Source: Candidatus Magasanikbacteria bacterium CG10_big_fil_rev_8_21_14_0_10_36_32
GTDB taxonomy: Bacteria > Patescibacteriota > Patescibacteriia > Magasanikbacterales > GWA2-37-8
NCBI GenBank assembly: GCA_002778465.1
Contig: PFBV01000006.1
Location: 1 to 38,092, forward strand
Direction: 5' to 3'
DNA length: 38,092 nt
Shown: one piece after another, positions 20,800 to 29,103 of the stretch
Layout: the number at the start of each line of letters is the position of its first letter
Position numbering within the stretch: the stretch's first letter is position 1
Translations under genes and position numbers: made by a program
The notes under the pieces: generated by a model
The model's database searches: none
What the model saw: the letters and a program-made list of their open reading frames with translations, nothing else
Told to the model about the DNA's origin: nothing

Positions 20800-22590
20800 T
20801 TATTCCTTTTTGCGAGATGCTTGGACTCGTCCCGTTTCGGTCAAAATATGTTTACGCAAACGAATGCTTTTTGGAGTGATTTCTAAAAATTCATCCTCAG
20901 CCATAATTTCCAATCCCCTTTCCAATGTTAACTCCATTGGCGGAATAAGTTGAATGGACATATCTGAATTAGATGAACGCATATTAGTTAAATGTTTTCC
21001 TTTAATAGGATTAACCACCATATCTTTTTCCTTAGGCGTAGCCCCGATAACTTGTCCTTCATATACCTCAACATTCGGACCAACAAACAAAATACCGCGT
21101 TCTTGTATGTTAGACAAAGAATATGATAATACTTTTCCTGTTTCACCAGACACAATTGAACCAAACTCACCTTTGTCAATTAAACCGACATGTGGTTTAA
21201 AACCAATCAATTCACTACATAAAATTCCTTCGCCACGCGTATCTACTACAAATTCATTACGATAACCCAACAAACCACGGGTCGGAATTTCATAAATTAA
21301 TCGAGTATGATTTTGTTCTGGTCTCATTTCCAGCATAGTACCCTTTCGCTTGGCTAATTTTTCAATAACATTACCGCAACCTGTGGAAGGAATATCAATA
21401 GTTACTTCTTCAAACGGTTCACACATTATCCCATCAATATCTTTAATAATGACTTGTGGTTGAGAAACTTGCAATTCAAAGCCTTCTCGCCGCATATTTT
21501 CCAATAAAATAGCAATATGCAATTCGCCACGTCCATACACCTTAAAATAATCAACCGGTGAAAAATCAATCTTCAAACCAACATTAACTTCCAATTCTTT
21601 TTCCAAACGCTCTTTAATTTGCCGACTGGTGACATATCTTCCGTCTTGTCCGGCAAAAGGTGAATTATTAACCAAAAAATTAAGTGAGATTGTCGGTTCG
21701 TCAATTTTAATCGCCGGCAATAAATCCTGATTTTCCAAAACACATATTGTGTCTCCAATATAAATATCCGGCAATCCAGCAATCATCACAATATCCCCGG
21801 CGACGGCTTCTGGTGTTTCTTTTCTGAAAATCCCTTCAAAAGTAAACAATTTAGTAATATTACCAGGAATAATTTCACCGGTTTGTTTTTTAATAAAAAC
21901 TTTAGCGCCTGTTTTGATTACACCTTGATATACACGTCCAATACCCAACCGACCCAAATAATTATCATAAGCTAAATTAAACGGCTGAAAAGCAAAAGGC
22001 AAATCGGCATCAACTTTAACCGGAGGAATTTTTTCTAAAATCAAATCTAATAGTGGCATTAGATCATTTGATTCATCTTGTAGATTAATCTTAGCGATTC
22101 CATTTTTAGCAATAGCAAAAACCGTGCTGAAACCAAGTTGTTCGTCATTGGCGCCCAAATCCATAAAAAGTTCTAAAACTTTTTCTTGGGTCCATTCAGG
22201 TCGAGCGGCCGGCTTATCAATTTTATTAATAACCACAATCGGTTTTAAGCCAAGTTCTAGAGATTTTTTTAAAACAAATTTAGTTTGTGGCATTGGACCT
22301 TCTTGAGCATCCACTACCAATAATACTGAATCAATAGAACGCAAAACCCGTTCCACTTCAGAACCAAAATCGGCATGTCCGGGAGTGTCCACAATATTAA
22401 TTTTTGTACCCTTATAAAAAACCGAGGTATTTTTTGAATAAATAGTAATTCCACGCTCTTGTTCAAGCGCGTTAGAATCCATACTCACGGAATCATCTTT
22501 CACCATACCGGTTTGACGCATCAAAGCATCGGTCAACTTTGTTTTCCCGTGATCTACATGAGCGATAATTGCAATATTTCGTATTTCCAT
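20800..22590 (-). CDS. typA: Ribosome-associated GTPase TypA/BipA
   Basis: 596 residues, near the usual 600-615. The GTPase domain has G1 AHVDHGKT, G2 RGITI, G3 DTPGH and G4 NKID, followed by the EF-Tu-like domain II, two EF-G-like domains (a region with [20 protein letters not shown]) and the TypA-specific C-terminal domain containing [14 protein letters not shown]. TypA binds the ribosome at the EF-G site and helps 50S assembly and stress or cold adaptation. It has its own near-consensus promoter and is monocistronic. Confidence 0.97.
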   Translation of the reverse strand: MEIRNIAIIAHVDHGKTKLTDALMRQTGMVKDDSVSMDSNALEQERGITIYSKNTSVFYKGTKINIVDTPGHADFGSEVERVLRSIDSVLLVVDAQEGPMPQTKFVLKKSLELGLKPIVVINKIDKPAARPEWTQEKVLELFMDLGANDEQLGFSTVFAIAKNGIAKINLQDESNDLMPLLDLILEKIPPVKVDADLPFAFQPFNLAYDNYLGRLGIGRVYQGVIKTGAKVFIKKQTGEIIPGNITKLFTFEGIFRKETPEAVAGDIVMIAGLPDIYIGDTICVLENQDLLPAIKIDEPTISLNFLVNNSPFAGQDGRYVTSRQIKERLEKELEVNVGLKIDFSPVDYFKVYGRGELHIAILLENMRREGFELQVSQPQVIIKDIDGIMCEPFEEVTIDIPSTGCGNVIEKLAKRKGTMLEMRPEQNHTRLIYEIPTRGLLGYRNEFVVDTRGEGILCSELIGFKPHVGLIDKGEFGSIVSGETGKVLSYSLSNIQERGILFVGPNVEVYEGQVIGATPKEKDMVVNPIKGKHLTNMRSSNSDMSIQLIPPMELTLERGLEIMAEDEFLEITPKSIRLRKHILTETGRVQASRKKE

Positions 22591-22610
22591 ATGTTAATTA
22601 GAGTTTTTCG

Positions 22611-22639
22611 ATTATACACTAAAATTAGGGTTTTGTCAA
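22611..22639 (-). promoter_or_regulatory. typA promoter
   Basis: Minus strand: TTGACA (complement of 22634-22639), 17 bp, TATAAT (complement of 22611-22616), both full consensus. The leader is about 14 bases. Confidence 0.85.
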
Positions 22640-22642
22640 CAT

Positions 22643-22670
22643 AAAAATCCCGTTTTCGTCGGGATTTTTT
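22643..22670. terminator. Bidirectional terminator between tRNA-Gln and typA
   Basis: AAAAATCCCG (22643-22652) pairs with CGGGATTTTT (22660-22669). On the minus strand it ends tRNA-Gln transcription just before the typA promoter. Confidence 0.85.
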
Positions 22671-22686
22671 GAATTATTCCGCACTG

Positions 22687-22761
22687 TGCTCGGGGACTTG
22701 GATTCGAACCAAGATAAGCAGCTTCAAAGGCTGCTGTCCTGCCTTTAGACGATCCCCGAGC
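22687..22761 (-). tRNA. tRNA-Gln (anticodon TTG)
   Basis: 75 nt. Acceptor GCTCGGG pairs with CCCGAGC, anticodon arm GCAGC-CTTTGAA-GCTGC, T-loop TTCGAAT. No encoded CCA. Confidence 0.95.
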
Positions 22762-22792
22762 GCAATGTAGAATTATTTATTATAAAGTCCCT

Positions 22793-22804
22793 CCTGACGT
22801 CAGG
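22793..22804. repeat. Perfect 12-bp palindrome CCTGACGTCAGG
   Basis: Self-complementary 12-mer in the 70-bp gap between ftsX and tRNA-Gln. Its G+C content stands out from the flanks. No second copy was seen in the window. It could be a protein-binding or modification site, or a fragment of a dispersed repeat. Confidence 0.4.
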
Positions 22805-22832
22805 CAAACAAATAACCCCCCCGATATAACAC

Positions 22833-23741
22833 TTATATCTTTAATTGACGGCGCATGGCCAATAAACTGGATAAAGAGGTTAATAAAAGTACAGCCAACG
22901 CTTGCAAACCGAATATCAAGAATATATGCGAATTATAATAATTTGTCAAGGAGAAACCATTCGGAAAGACCAATAACAAATACGGATCAAGCCAATGTAG
23001 TGCTAAATATATTAAACCAGCGGTAATGGCAATACTAAGCACAGTGAACAAAAAAGACTCTACCAAATAAGGTCCTCGTATAAACCAATTACTGGCGCCA
23101 ACTAAACGTTTAATGCTAATTTCAATCCTATGAGTATAAATAGCCACCCGGACCGTATTAAAAATAATTAAAAAAGCTATAATTAAAAATATTAATGACA
23201 ACCAAAAACCAAGTCGCTCAATTCGATTAGTAATATTCTGAATTTTCTCGATACCCTCCTCATTGCCCTCGTAACTTTTTGCTTCGACTAAATTATCATA
23301 TTCTGGAACATCCATCGCTTGTAAAATTTTCTTATAATCCTCCGGCTCTCTAGTTTTTATAACTAATGTCGGACCAAACGGATTGTCACCTAATTCATTT
23401 AACGCTTCTAATACTTCTGGACTAAGCTGATGCCTACTTTGAAAACTTTCCAACACTTCTTCGCGTGATTGAGTTTTGATTTCTAATACCTCCGGAAAAG
23501 AATTGAGTGTTCTTTTAACTTCGGATACTTCTTGATCAGAAGCTTCGGCTTTAAAATACAAACTGACATTTATTTGTTCCTTTACTAAACCGACCGCCTC
23601 TTTGGTAACCACATCAACCGTCCATAACACATTTACCGACAACAACATCAAAACTAAAATAACAACTGTCATAAAAGACAACCCGGCATTTCTTCCTATT
23701 TCCTGAAAAGCAAATTTTATAACCCGAATAAAAGAAATCAT
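22833..23741 (-). CDS. ftsX: Cell-division ABC transporter permease FtsX
   Basis: 302 residues with the FtsX layout: one N-terminal membrane helix (about 20-42), an extracytoplasmic domain (about 45-165) with a segment resembling VSLYFKAEASDQEV, then three membrane helices after residue 170. The cytoplasmic stretch TVRVAIYTHRIEISIKRLVGAS is the coupling-helix signature of the family. FtsEX activates peptidoglycan hydrolases at the septum. It starts 9 bp after ftsE. Confidence 0.95.
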   Translation of the reverse strand: MISFIRVIKFAFQEIGRNAGLSFMTVVILVLMLLSVNVLWTVDVVTKEAVGLVKEQINVSLYFKAEASDQEVSEVKRTLNSFPEVLEIKTQSREEVLESFQSRHQLSPEVLEALNELGDNPFGPTLVIKTREPEDYKKILQAMDVPEYDNLVEAKSYEGNEEGIEKIQNITNRIERLGFWLSLIFLIIAFLIIFNTVRVAIYTHRIEISIKRLVGASNWFIRGPYLVESFLFTVLSIAITAGLIYLALHWLDPYLLLVFPNGFSLTNYYNSHIFLIFGLQALAVLLLTSLSSLLAMRRQLKI

Positions 23742-23750
23742 ATAAAAAAA

Positions 23751-24431
23751 TTATAAACGGTATTTACCTTCACGTTCGTCACTGACAATTTCACCGCCAC
23801 GCAAAGTGATAACCCGTCGACGTAAACTGTTTACAATTTCACGATTGTGCGTCGCTAACAATACGGTGGTGCCAAATTCATTTATTTTTTTCAATATCTC
23901 AATAATTTCTACAGTATTCAATGAGTCCAAATTACCAGTCGGTTCGTCGCCAATAATAATTTTTGGACGATGAACCAAAGAGCGAGCAATGGCCACTCTC
24001 TGTTGTTCTCCACCAGACAGTTGCTGTGGATAACGATGCATTTTATCTTTTAAACCCACAATTTCTAAAACTTGAGGTACAACTTTGCGAATGCGAGAAC
24101 TGTTTTCTCCAGCCACTTCTAAAGCAAAAGAAATATTTTCGTAAACTGTTTTCTTTGGTAAAAGTTTAAAATCTTGAAAAATTACACCGATCTGACGGCG
24201 TAAAAAAGGAATATTACTTGAATCAATATTTGTAATATCCCAATCGCCTATTGTTATTTTACCTTTGGTCGGATGTTCCTCGGCTATGAGCAGGCGAACT
24301 AAAGTTGTTTTGCCGGTTCCACTTTGTCCTACAATAGACACAAATTCTCCCGCTTCTATATGCAGATTAAGATTTCTCACGCCAATGGACTCGGGATTGT
24401 AAACTTTTGTAACCCCGTGAAGTTTAATCAT
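23751..24431 (-). CDS. ftsE: Cell-division ABC transporter ATPase FtsE
   Basis: 226 residues. Walker A GQSGTGKTT, signature LSGGEQQRVAIAR, Walker B IIIGDEPTGNLD and switch His in LATHN are all present; the start MIKLHGVTKVYNPESIGVRNLNL is typical of FtsE. It pairs with FtsX to couple ATP hydrolysis to septal cell-wall hydrolase activation. First gene of the ftsEX operon; a promoter (24488-24516) is seen upstream. Confidence 0.97.
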   Translation of the reverse strand: MIKLHGVTKVYNPESIGVRNLNLHIEAGEFVSIVGQSGTGKTTLVRLLIAEEHPTKGKITIGDWDITNIDSSNIPFLRRQIGVIFQDFKLLPKKTVYENISFALEVAGENSSRIRKVVPQVLEIVGLKDKMHRYPQQLSGGEQQRVAIARSLVHRPKIIIGDEPTGNLDSLNTVEIIEILKKINEFGTTVLLATHNREIVNSLRRRVITLRGGEIVSDEREGKYRL

Positions 24432-24487
24432 ATTCTAAAAAAAATTTCCAATAAAAATCAATAAATAACAATAATTTTACCATATAT

Positions 24488-24516
24488 ATTATAACACAAA
24501 ATAATAAAAATCCCAA
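24488..24516 (-). promoter_or_regulatory. ftsEX promoter
   Basis: Minus strand: TTGGGA (complement of 24511-24516), 17 bp, TATAAT (complement of 24488-24493), giving a leader of about 50 bases. Confidence 0.55.
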
Positions 24517-24563
24517 TATGCAAATCACAGGTATATCTGGCATCTTAAATTTAAGTCAACAAT

Positions 24564-24592
24564 TTGACATTTCGCTTAAAAAACATTATAAT
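24564..24592 (+). promoter_or_regulatory. Full-consensus promoter of tRNA-Thr
   Basis: TTGACA (24564-24569), exactly 17 bp, TATAAT (24587-24592), about 12 bases before the tRNA. The predicted start is near 24599. Confidence 0.9.
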
Positions 24593-24604
24593 TTTGCTTA
24601 AATT

Positions 24605-24677
24605 GCCACCTTAGCTCAGTTGGCAGAGCGACACATTCGTAACGTGTAGGTCCGGGGTTCGATCCCCCGAGGTGGCT
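24605..24677 (+). tRNA. tRNA-Thr (anticodon CGT)
   Basis: 73 nt. Acceptor GCCACCT pairs with AGGTGGC, anticodon arm ACACA-TTCGTAA-CGTGT with an A-C mismatch next to the loop (31/39), T-arm CGGGG-TTCGATC-CCCCG. No encoded CCA. Confidence 0.93.
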
Positions 24678-24682
24678 CTAAG

Positions 24683-24708
24683 AAATCCCGAATTCCATCG
24701 GGATTTTT
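24683..24708 (+). terminator. Terminator of tRNA-Thr
   Basis: AAATCCCGA (24683-24691) pairs with TCGGGATTT (24698-24706), followed by T. Confidence 0.85.
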
Positions 24709-24717
24709 AAATTAAAA

Positions 24718-24741
24718 AACCCACTCTAAATTGAGCGGGTT
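24718..24741 (-). terminator. Terminator of the minus-strand gene ending at 24764
   Basis: AACCCACTC (24718-24726) pairs with GAGCGGGTT (24733-24741) with one mismatch; on the minus strand a T-run follows. Confidence 0.7.
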
Positions 24742-24763
24742 AAATATATAAAAATGTAAATTT

Positions 24764-25153
24764 TTAATTAAAACAACGTCTCACATACACTCTCCTATAA
24801 TTCACTCCTTCGGCGTTTTGCCAAAGTCGTCCTCTGGCGGACCATGAAAATTCAAATCGACCATTTATGTCAGCGCACAGATTATGCTCGGTGTTGGAAA
24901 AAATGGTAATAAACAACTTACCCCTGTCTCCCTCGGTTGCAAACTGACAGCGTACGTGTAAACGCGAACCTTTTTGAGTTGAAATTTCCATATAAACTTC
25001 TCGGCCATTGCTAATAATCATATTATAGCAAACTCCATTAAGAGAAAACTTCGGCCTGGCTTTAATTTTTTTCAAGGCAGAATAAACTGCTCGCAAAGCT
25101 AAATTAATAATGGGAATTTCAGAAAATGTCTGGGTGTCACTAATTTTTTTCAT
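24764..25153 (-). CDS. Hypothetical basic protein (129 aa)
   Basis: The start is ATG 25153 (MKKISDTQTF), placed by AGGAG seven bases upstream; an ATG at 25177 would lie before the ribosome site. After a helical segment (about 20-35, ending KKIKARPKF) the sequence is mainly beta (SLNGVCYNMII, EVYMEISTQ, RLHVRCQFAT, KLFITIFS) with a tryptophan/arginine-rich end, GRFEFSWSARGRLW. No family recognised; the pattern would suit a single-domain beta-sandwich or barrel binding a polyanion. It is alone between terminators and 71 bp after the preceding glycosylase gene on the same strand. Confidence 0.65.
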   Translation of the reverse strand: MKKISDTQTFSEIPIINLALRAVYSALKKIKARPKFSLNGVCYNMIISNGREVYMEISTQKGSRLHVRCQFATEGDRGKLFITIFSNTEHNLCADINGRFEFSWSARGRLWQNAEGVNYRRVYVRRCFN

Positions 25154-25224
25154 TCTTACACTCCTATATGTTGGCAAAGAACTTTTTGGAATTATTTTAT
25201 ATCACCATTTTAAAATTTAGTCAA

Positions 25225-25557
25225 CTAGTCCAGTGGACATTGACACAGTTTGGCCTTTAAAATTTTTCTCTGCTGACGCATTGAATGTAGAAAAACATCT
25301 TGTACTTTTTTTCCTCTGGCAAATTTTTTATCTAAAGGCGACAAATGTTTATAGTCGCGTCTGATTAATTCCGCCACCAACGCTTCATGTCGCGCGAAAA
25401 GCGCTTTAGTTTTTCCCTGCCAACGCAGAGTTTCAGGATGACGACTATAACCTTTTTTATTCTGACTCAAAATAATCCAAATTGCATGCAATTCTCTATG
25501 TTCGCCTAATAAGTGTTTCCGACACAAGCATTTTGGTGAAATATCCCAAATACGCAT
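25225..25557 (-). CDS. Pyrimidine-dimer DNA glycosylase-like protein (Pyr_excise)
   Basis: 110 residues. The start MRIWDISPKCLCRKHLLGEHRELHAIW matches the Pyr_excise family (PF03013), related to T4 endonuclease V, in which the N-terminal amine (here behind the initiator Met) and a Glu in the HRE segment form the active site. YSRHPETLRW follows as in CPR members, then a basic helix region. Such enzymes remove UV-induced thymine dimers. The first residue after Met is Arg, not Thr as in T4, so whether it keeps lyase activity is unclear. Stands alone, next to tRNA-Gly, with no obvious partner. Confidence 0.75.
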   Translation of the reverse strand: MRIWDISPKCLCRKHLLGEHRELHAIWIILSQNKKGYSRHPETLRWQGKTKALFARHEALVAELIRRDYKHLSPLDKKFARGKKVQDVFLHSMRQQRKILKAKLCQCPLD

Positions 25558-25571
25558 AAAATTTTATTACG

Positions 25572-25642
25572 AGCGGGATACGAGAATCGAACTCGCATCT
25601 CTTGCTTGGGAAGCAAGCATACTACCACTGTACTAATCCCGC
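25572..25642 (-). tRNA. tRNA-Gly (anticodon CCC)
   Basis: 71 nt. Acceptor GCGGGAT pairs with ATCCCGC, anticodon arm CTTGC-TTCCCAA-GCAAG, T-loop TTCGATT. No encoded CCA. Confidence 0.93.
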
Positions 25643-25651
25643 ATTTAAAAT

Positions 25652-25681
25652 CGCCCCGCCTCGCTTTTGCGGGACGGGGCG
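25652..25681. terminator. Very G+C-rich hairpin between tRNA-Gly and the parvulin gene
   Basis: CGCCCCG (25652-25658) pairs with CGGGGCG (25675-25681); an inner CGC-TTTT-GCG stem closes it. There is no long T-run, only short T/A flanks, so it may be an attenuator-like or processing hairpin after the parvulin operon. Confidence 0.55.
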
Positions 25682-25712
25682 TAATTTCTTAAACTATTAT
25701 TATTCTTTCTGT

Positions 25713-26723
25713 CTATTGTTCCACAACTAAAGCATCAAACGGATTATGCGCTTTTATATATAAATGTATCTGCGCTTTTTTAGTCGTATTTTCTAAATAG
25801 GTTTCTAATGATGGCAAACGGAAAAAAATATGTCTAGCCTTGATTTGCTCCGCTTTGTCTTCCACTTTTTTATCATCAACTCTAACTATGTGAAAACCGT
25901 AAGGAGACTCTATTACCTCCGGACCCAATTCACCTTTTTCCAAAGTAAATACCGCTGCTTCAAATTGAGGAACCATATCTCCTTGACCAAACCAACCCAA
26001 ATCCCCTCCACTGTCAGCAGTCCCGTCTTGGCTATACTGTTTAGCCATATCTTCAAAATTAGCCCCGGCTTGTATTTTTTTCAACACTTCATCCGCCTGC
26101 ATAAACACTTCGTCACGAGATTTTTTATCAGTTGAAATCACATCAGATAATTTCTGTTGCAAAATATAATATTTTATAACTTTATTTTCATATTCTGACA
26201 TGGTCCAACCATATCTTTCTTTTAGCGCGACAGATGCTTCTTCTTCGTTTTTAAATTGCTTCATAATTTGAGCTTTGATTTCATCAGCATCAACCTGTTC
26301 CGCTTTAATATCAAAATTTTTGGCCGCGTCTGAAATTAAAATATTATTCAACAATCTCCACAACACCTGATCAGACATTTGTTCAGCAGTCAAATTTGCA
26401 CTGGCTCCACTATTGGCAATATCGTAAGCTCGCAAAATATTGATTGCTTTTAAATCATCCACAAAATCTGAATACATAATCGTTGTGCCATTAATTTTGG
26501 CTGCCGGCAAACGTAAAATTTTGGCCACCGTATAAGTAAAAGTATCGGTTGATACTTTGGCATAAACTCGATAAATGCCAATTCCGGCAGAAATCAAGAT
26601 TGCTAAAACTATAATTCCGATAATTCCCAAAGCAAACATTTTTACATTGATCATTTCGGCTTTGGTAACACTTTGACTGACCGGTTCTTGCACCGGTGTA
26701 ATGTTGGATTCCTGTTTTTCCAT
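25713..26723 (-). CDS. Membrane-anchored parvulin-type peptidyl-prolyl isomerase (PrsA/SurA-like)
   Basis: 336 residues: a short cytoplasmic N terminus, one membrane helix (about 28-52), a SurA-N-like helical chaperone part (about 85-195), and a rotamase domain (about 205-285) with DMAKQYSQDGTADSGGDLGWF, MVPQFEAAVFTL and PYGFHIVRV, the PpiC core. It should fold exported proteins outside the membrane. The signal helix is not cleaved to a lipoprotein (no Cys). It lies downstream of ftsB with a 21-bp gap, so it is probably the last gene of the translin-Mur-PH-FtsB run. Confidence 0.92.
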   Translation of the reverse strand: MEKQESNITPVQEPVSQSVTKAEMINVKMFALGIIGIIVLAILISAGIGIYRVYAKVSTDTFTYTVAKILRLPAAKINGTTIMYSDFVDDLKAINILRAYDIANSGASANLTAEQMSDQVLWRLLNNILISDAAKNFDIKAEQVDADEIKAQIMKQFKNEEEASVALKERYGWTMSEYENKVIKYYILQQKLSDVISTDKKSRDEVFMQADEVLKKIQAGANFEDMAKQYSQDGTADSGGDLGWFGQGDMVPQFEAAVFTLEKGELGPEVIESPYGFHIVRVDDKKVEDKAEQIKARHIFFRLPSLETYLENTTKKAQIHLYIKAHNPFDALVVEQ

Positions 26724-26744
26724 ACTTAAAAAATTAAATTTTAT

Positions 26745-27143
26745 TTATTTGTTAAAAAATAATTTCCACCATTTTATAGGATTAGAAATACCTTTCCATT
26801 CTAACACTTTATTTTCTGCCTGTCCATCTTTTTCTACTGCTTGTTGTGGAGAAGTAATGATCGCTTCTTGTTCACCTAATTTTGCCATATTAAAATCAGT
26901 GCGAGCTTTATCTTCTACAAAATTTTTGGACTGAACATATTTTAAAATTTCCAATGATTGAATTTTTTTTGCTTCTAAGCGTTCCGCTTCGTCTTTAAGA
27001 TATTGTATCTCCTGCCGCACCTGATAATCCTGATAATAGGAGCGTAAAAATGCAAAAATAACTAAAATTATCAAAATAATAATTATAATAAAAAACCATT
27101 TGGAATAAAAAAATTTTGCCCATTGACTTTTTTCCGATGCCAT
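26745..27143 (-). CDS. FtsB/DivIC-family septum protein
   Basis: 132 residues with the FtsB/DivIC layout: short basic cytoplasmic end, one membrane helix (about 16-36), a coiled coil (about 40-75, RQEIQYLKDEAERLEAKK) and a short extracytoplasmic end with FVEDKARTDFNMAKLGE, the conserved hydrophobic end of the family. These proteins bridge FtsL and FtsQ in the divisome. The C-terminal 40 residues extend beyond the usual length. Start 2 bp after the PH-domain gene. Confidence 0.85.
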   Translation of the reverse strand: MASEKSQWAKFFYSKWFFIIIIILIILVIFAFLRSYYQDYQVRQEIQYLKDEAERLEAKKIQSLEILKYVQSKNFVEDKARTDFNMAKLGEQEAIITSPQQAVEKDGQAENKVLEWKGISNPIKWWKLFFNK

Positions 27144-27145
27144 AT

Positions 27146-27781
27146 TTATTCTGATTCTTGATTATTATTTTTTTTAATTTGTTCTGCAACTTTCAAATAA
27201 ACAGTCTGCAAATCTTCCGGAGACAATTTCGGCATAATCTGTAAAAAATCATTCATTACCGCTTGCCGATCGGTTAATTTCTGCTTTTTATAATAGTTAT
27301 CCTTAACTTCCAACAACCAATTAGCCAACCGTTGCGGTAATCGAACTTTTTTAATTTCTAGAATAAATTGTTGTTTTTTTGTTTCCACCATGACGGAACC
27401 ATAATTCAAAACATTTTGCAGAAAACCTTTTTTAATAACATAAATATCTTGAATGTCTAAATAATTAACCGTGGATATCGTTTCTTCAAAAATTTTAGGT
27501 CGGTCTATGTCTACAATTTTCTCCGTAGTCACCACCAAACAATTAAAATGGTAAAAAAACCATGTTCTGAAAATAATCACCAAACCAATCATGTAACTCA
27601 AACCTATCGCGACATAACCCCAAATTTCTTTAGTCAATAACCAAAATAAAAAAAATGAAGTAACTCCTAAAATCAAAAGTCCAAAAAAATATTTACACCA
27701 AATAAACAATGGGGTAGAGCGAATAATATCTACAATTTCCTCACCAACTCCTAAATTAAATTTTTTATTTATTAAACTCAT
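27146..27781 (-). CDS. Membrane protein with bacterial PH domain
   Basis: 211 residues. Two membrane helices (about 28-50 and 55-78) are followed by a bacterial PH-like domain (YdbS/YdbT type) beginning FNCLVVTTEKIVDIDR and including the NYLDIQDI and NYGSVMVET strands typical of these proteins. C-terminal about 60 residues are charged helix. Function in the family is unknown, although partners in lipid or envelope homeostasis are suggested. It sits between a Mur ligase and ftsB, 2 bp from both, so it is part of the same transcript. Confidence 0.85.
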   Translation of the reverse strand: MSLINKKFNLGVGEEIVDIIRSTPLFIWCKYFFGLLILGVTSFFLFWLLTKEIWGYVAIGLSYMIGLVIIFRTWFFYHFNCLVVTTEKIVDIDRPKIFEETISTVNYLDIQDIYVIKKGFLQNVLNYGSVMVETKKQQFILEIKKVRLPQRLANWLLEVKDNYYKKQKLTDRQAVMNDFLQIMPKLSPEDLQTVYLKVAEQIKKNNNQESE

Positions 27782-27783
27782 AA

Positions 27784-29103
27784 TTATGCGGTTAATAATT
27801 TGTCTAATTCCTCACGAGCTACCTTTCTGTCGTCCCAAGATATTTTTTGTCCGCCAGAAATAACGATACACGGCTCAGTGCCTTTGGCTGTAATAGCTAC
27901 CACATCACCGTTTCCGGCCAAATTAAAAGCTTTAGTAATCGCCTTACGGCGATCTATCTCAACAAATAAATCTTCGTTATCTTTTTTTCCAGCTTGTCGA
28001 ACTCCATCAGCAATCATTTGAGCAATGTCCCAAGGATCTTCGTCAAAACAATTAACATCGGTTACAACCACAATATCTGCTTCACGACCGGACAATTCAC
28101 CCATTTTAAAACGTTTTTGTTTATCTCGTCCTCCGCCATCAGATCCAATAATAGCTACTATTTTCTTCCCGGACAAAATTATCTGCCGTAAAGTTTTAAA
28201 CAAAGCGGATAAGCTTACCGGTTCGTGAGCATAATCAACCACCACTTTAAATTTTTGTCCTTGATCAATAAATTCCATCCTACCTTCAACGGTCTGTATA
28301 TTTTCCAAACCCGCAGCAATAGCTTCGTTGTTCACTTTTTGCGATTGTCCAACCGCAACAGCTGCCAATGCATTATAAACATTAAAATGTCCAACAAGAT
28401 TTATCTTGTTATTTTCTCCGTTAGCTAAAAATTCCGTACCAAATTCATCTGATTTAACAATTTTTCCTTCAACATTATTTTGTATATCTGTTTTGGTATT
28501 TTTCATCGTGTACACCCATTTTTCATCCGCCGAAAAATTCAAATAAAAATCCGAACTTGGATCATCAATATTGGCTATAATAATTTTATTAATATATTTT
28601 CCATTAATAATTTTATTCGGATATTTTTTTAAACCGGCAAAAATTTTACTCTTATCGTTTTTTAAATTTACAAACCCACCGTGCGCTTCCACATGTTCCG
28701 GAGACAAATTGGTAAATACCGCAATATCATACAATAAACCATAATGACGGTATTGCAATATTCCTTCAGACGAAGTTTCTACTACTGCATATTGACACCC
28801 GGCTTTAACCATTTGTTTTAGCATTTTTTGAATTTCGCCGCGTCCCAACATAGTCATTTTTCTTTCATTCAACCAGCGCTGTTCGCCAATTTGAAATTCA
28901 ACCGTACTTAATAAACCGACTTTGTGTCCGGCCGATTCTAAAACCGAAGCAATTAACCGACAAGTGGTGGACTTTCCCTTAGTACCCGTGACTCCAACAA
29001 CAATTAAACGTCGGGCTGGTCGTCCATAAAACCAATAAAAAAACCATGCCAACAACAGGTGCCCTAATTTTTTTATTTTTTTTATTAAACCGAGCATAAT
29101 CAT
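27784..29103 (-). CDS. Mur ligase family protein, MurE-like, lacking the N-terminal domain
   Basis: 439 residues. P-loop GTKGKSTT at 41-48, ETSSEG, the Lys region NLKNDKSKIF, VDYAHEP and GGGRDKQKR are MurE-type landmarks. MurE normally starts with a UDP-binding domain of about 90 residues; here the ATPase domain begins by residue 35, preceded by a hydrophobic basic stretch. The amino-acid-selecting motif DNPR of meso-diaminopimelate enzymes is replaced: the segment reads TDVNCFDEDP. The substrate could therefore be another amino acid or a different lipid-linked precursor. Its ATG overlaps the translin stop by four bases (ATGA), so translation is coupled. Confidence 0.85.
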   Translation of the reverse strand: MIMLGLIKKIKKLGHLLLAWFFYWFYGRPARRLIVVGVTGTKGKSTTCRLIASVLESAGHKVGLLSTVEFQIGEQRWLNERKMTMLGRGEIQKMLKQMVKAGCQYAVVETSSEGILQYRHYGLLYDIAVFTNLSPEHVEAHGGFVNLKNDKSKIFAGLKKYPNKIINGKYINKIIIANIDDPSSDFYLNFSADEKWVYTMKNTKTDIQNNVEGKIVKSDEFGTEFLANGENNKINLVGHFNVYNALAAVAVGQSQKVNNEAIAAGLENIQTVEGRMEFIDQGQKFKVVVDYAHEPVSLSALFKTLRQIILSGKKIVAIIGSDGGGRDKQKRFKMGELSGREADIVVVTDVNCFDEDPWDIAQMIADGVRQAGKKDNEDLFVEIDRRKAITKAFNLAGNGDVVAITAKGTEPCIVISGGQKISWDDRKVAREELDKLLTA

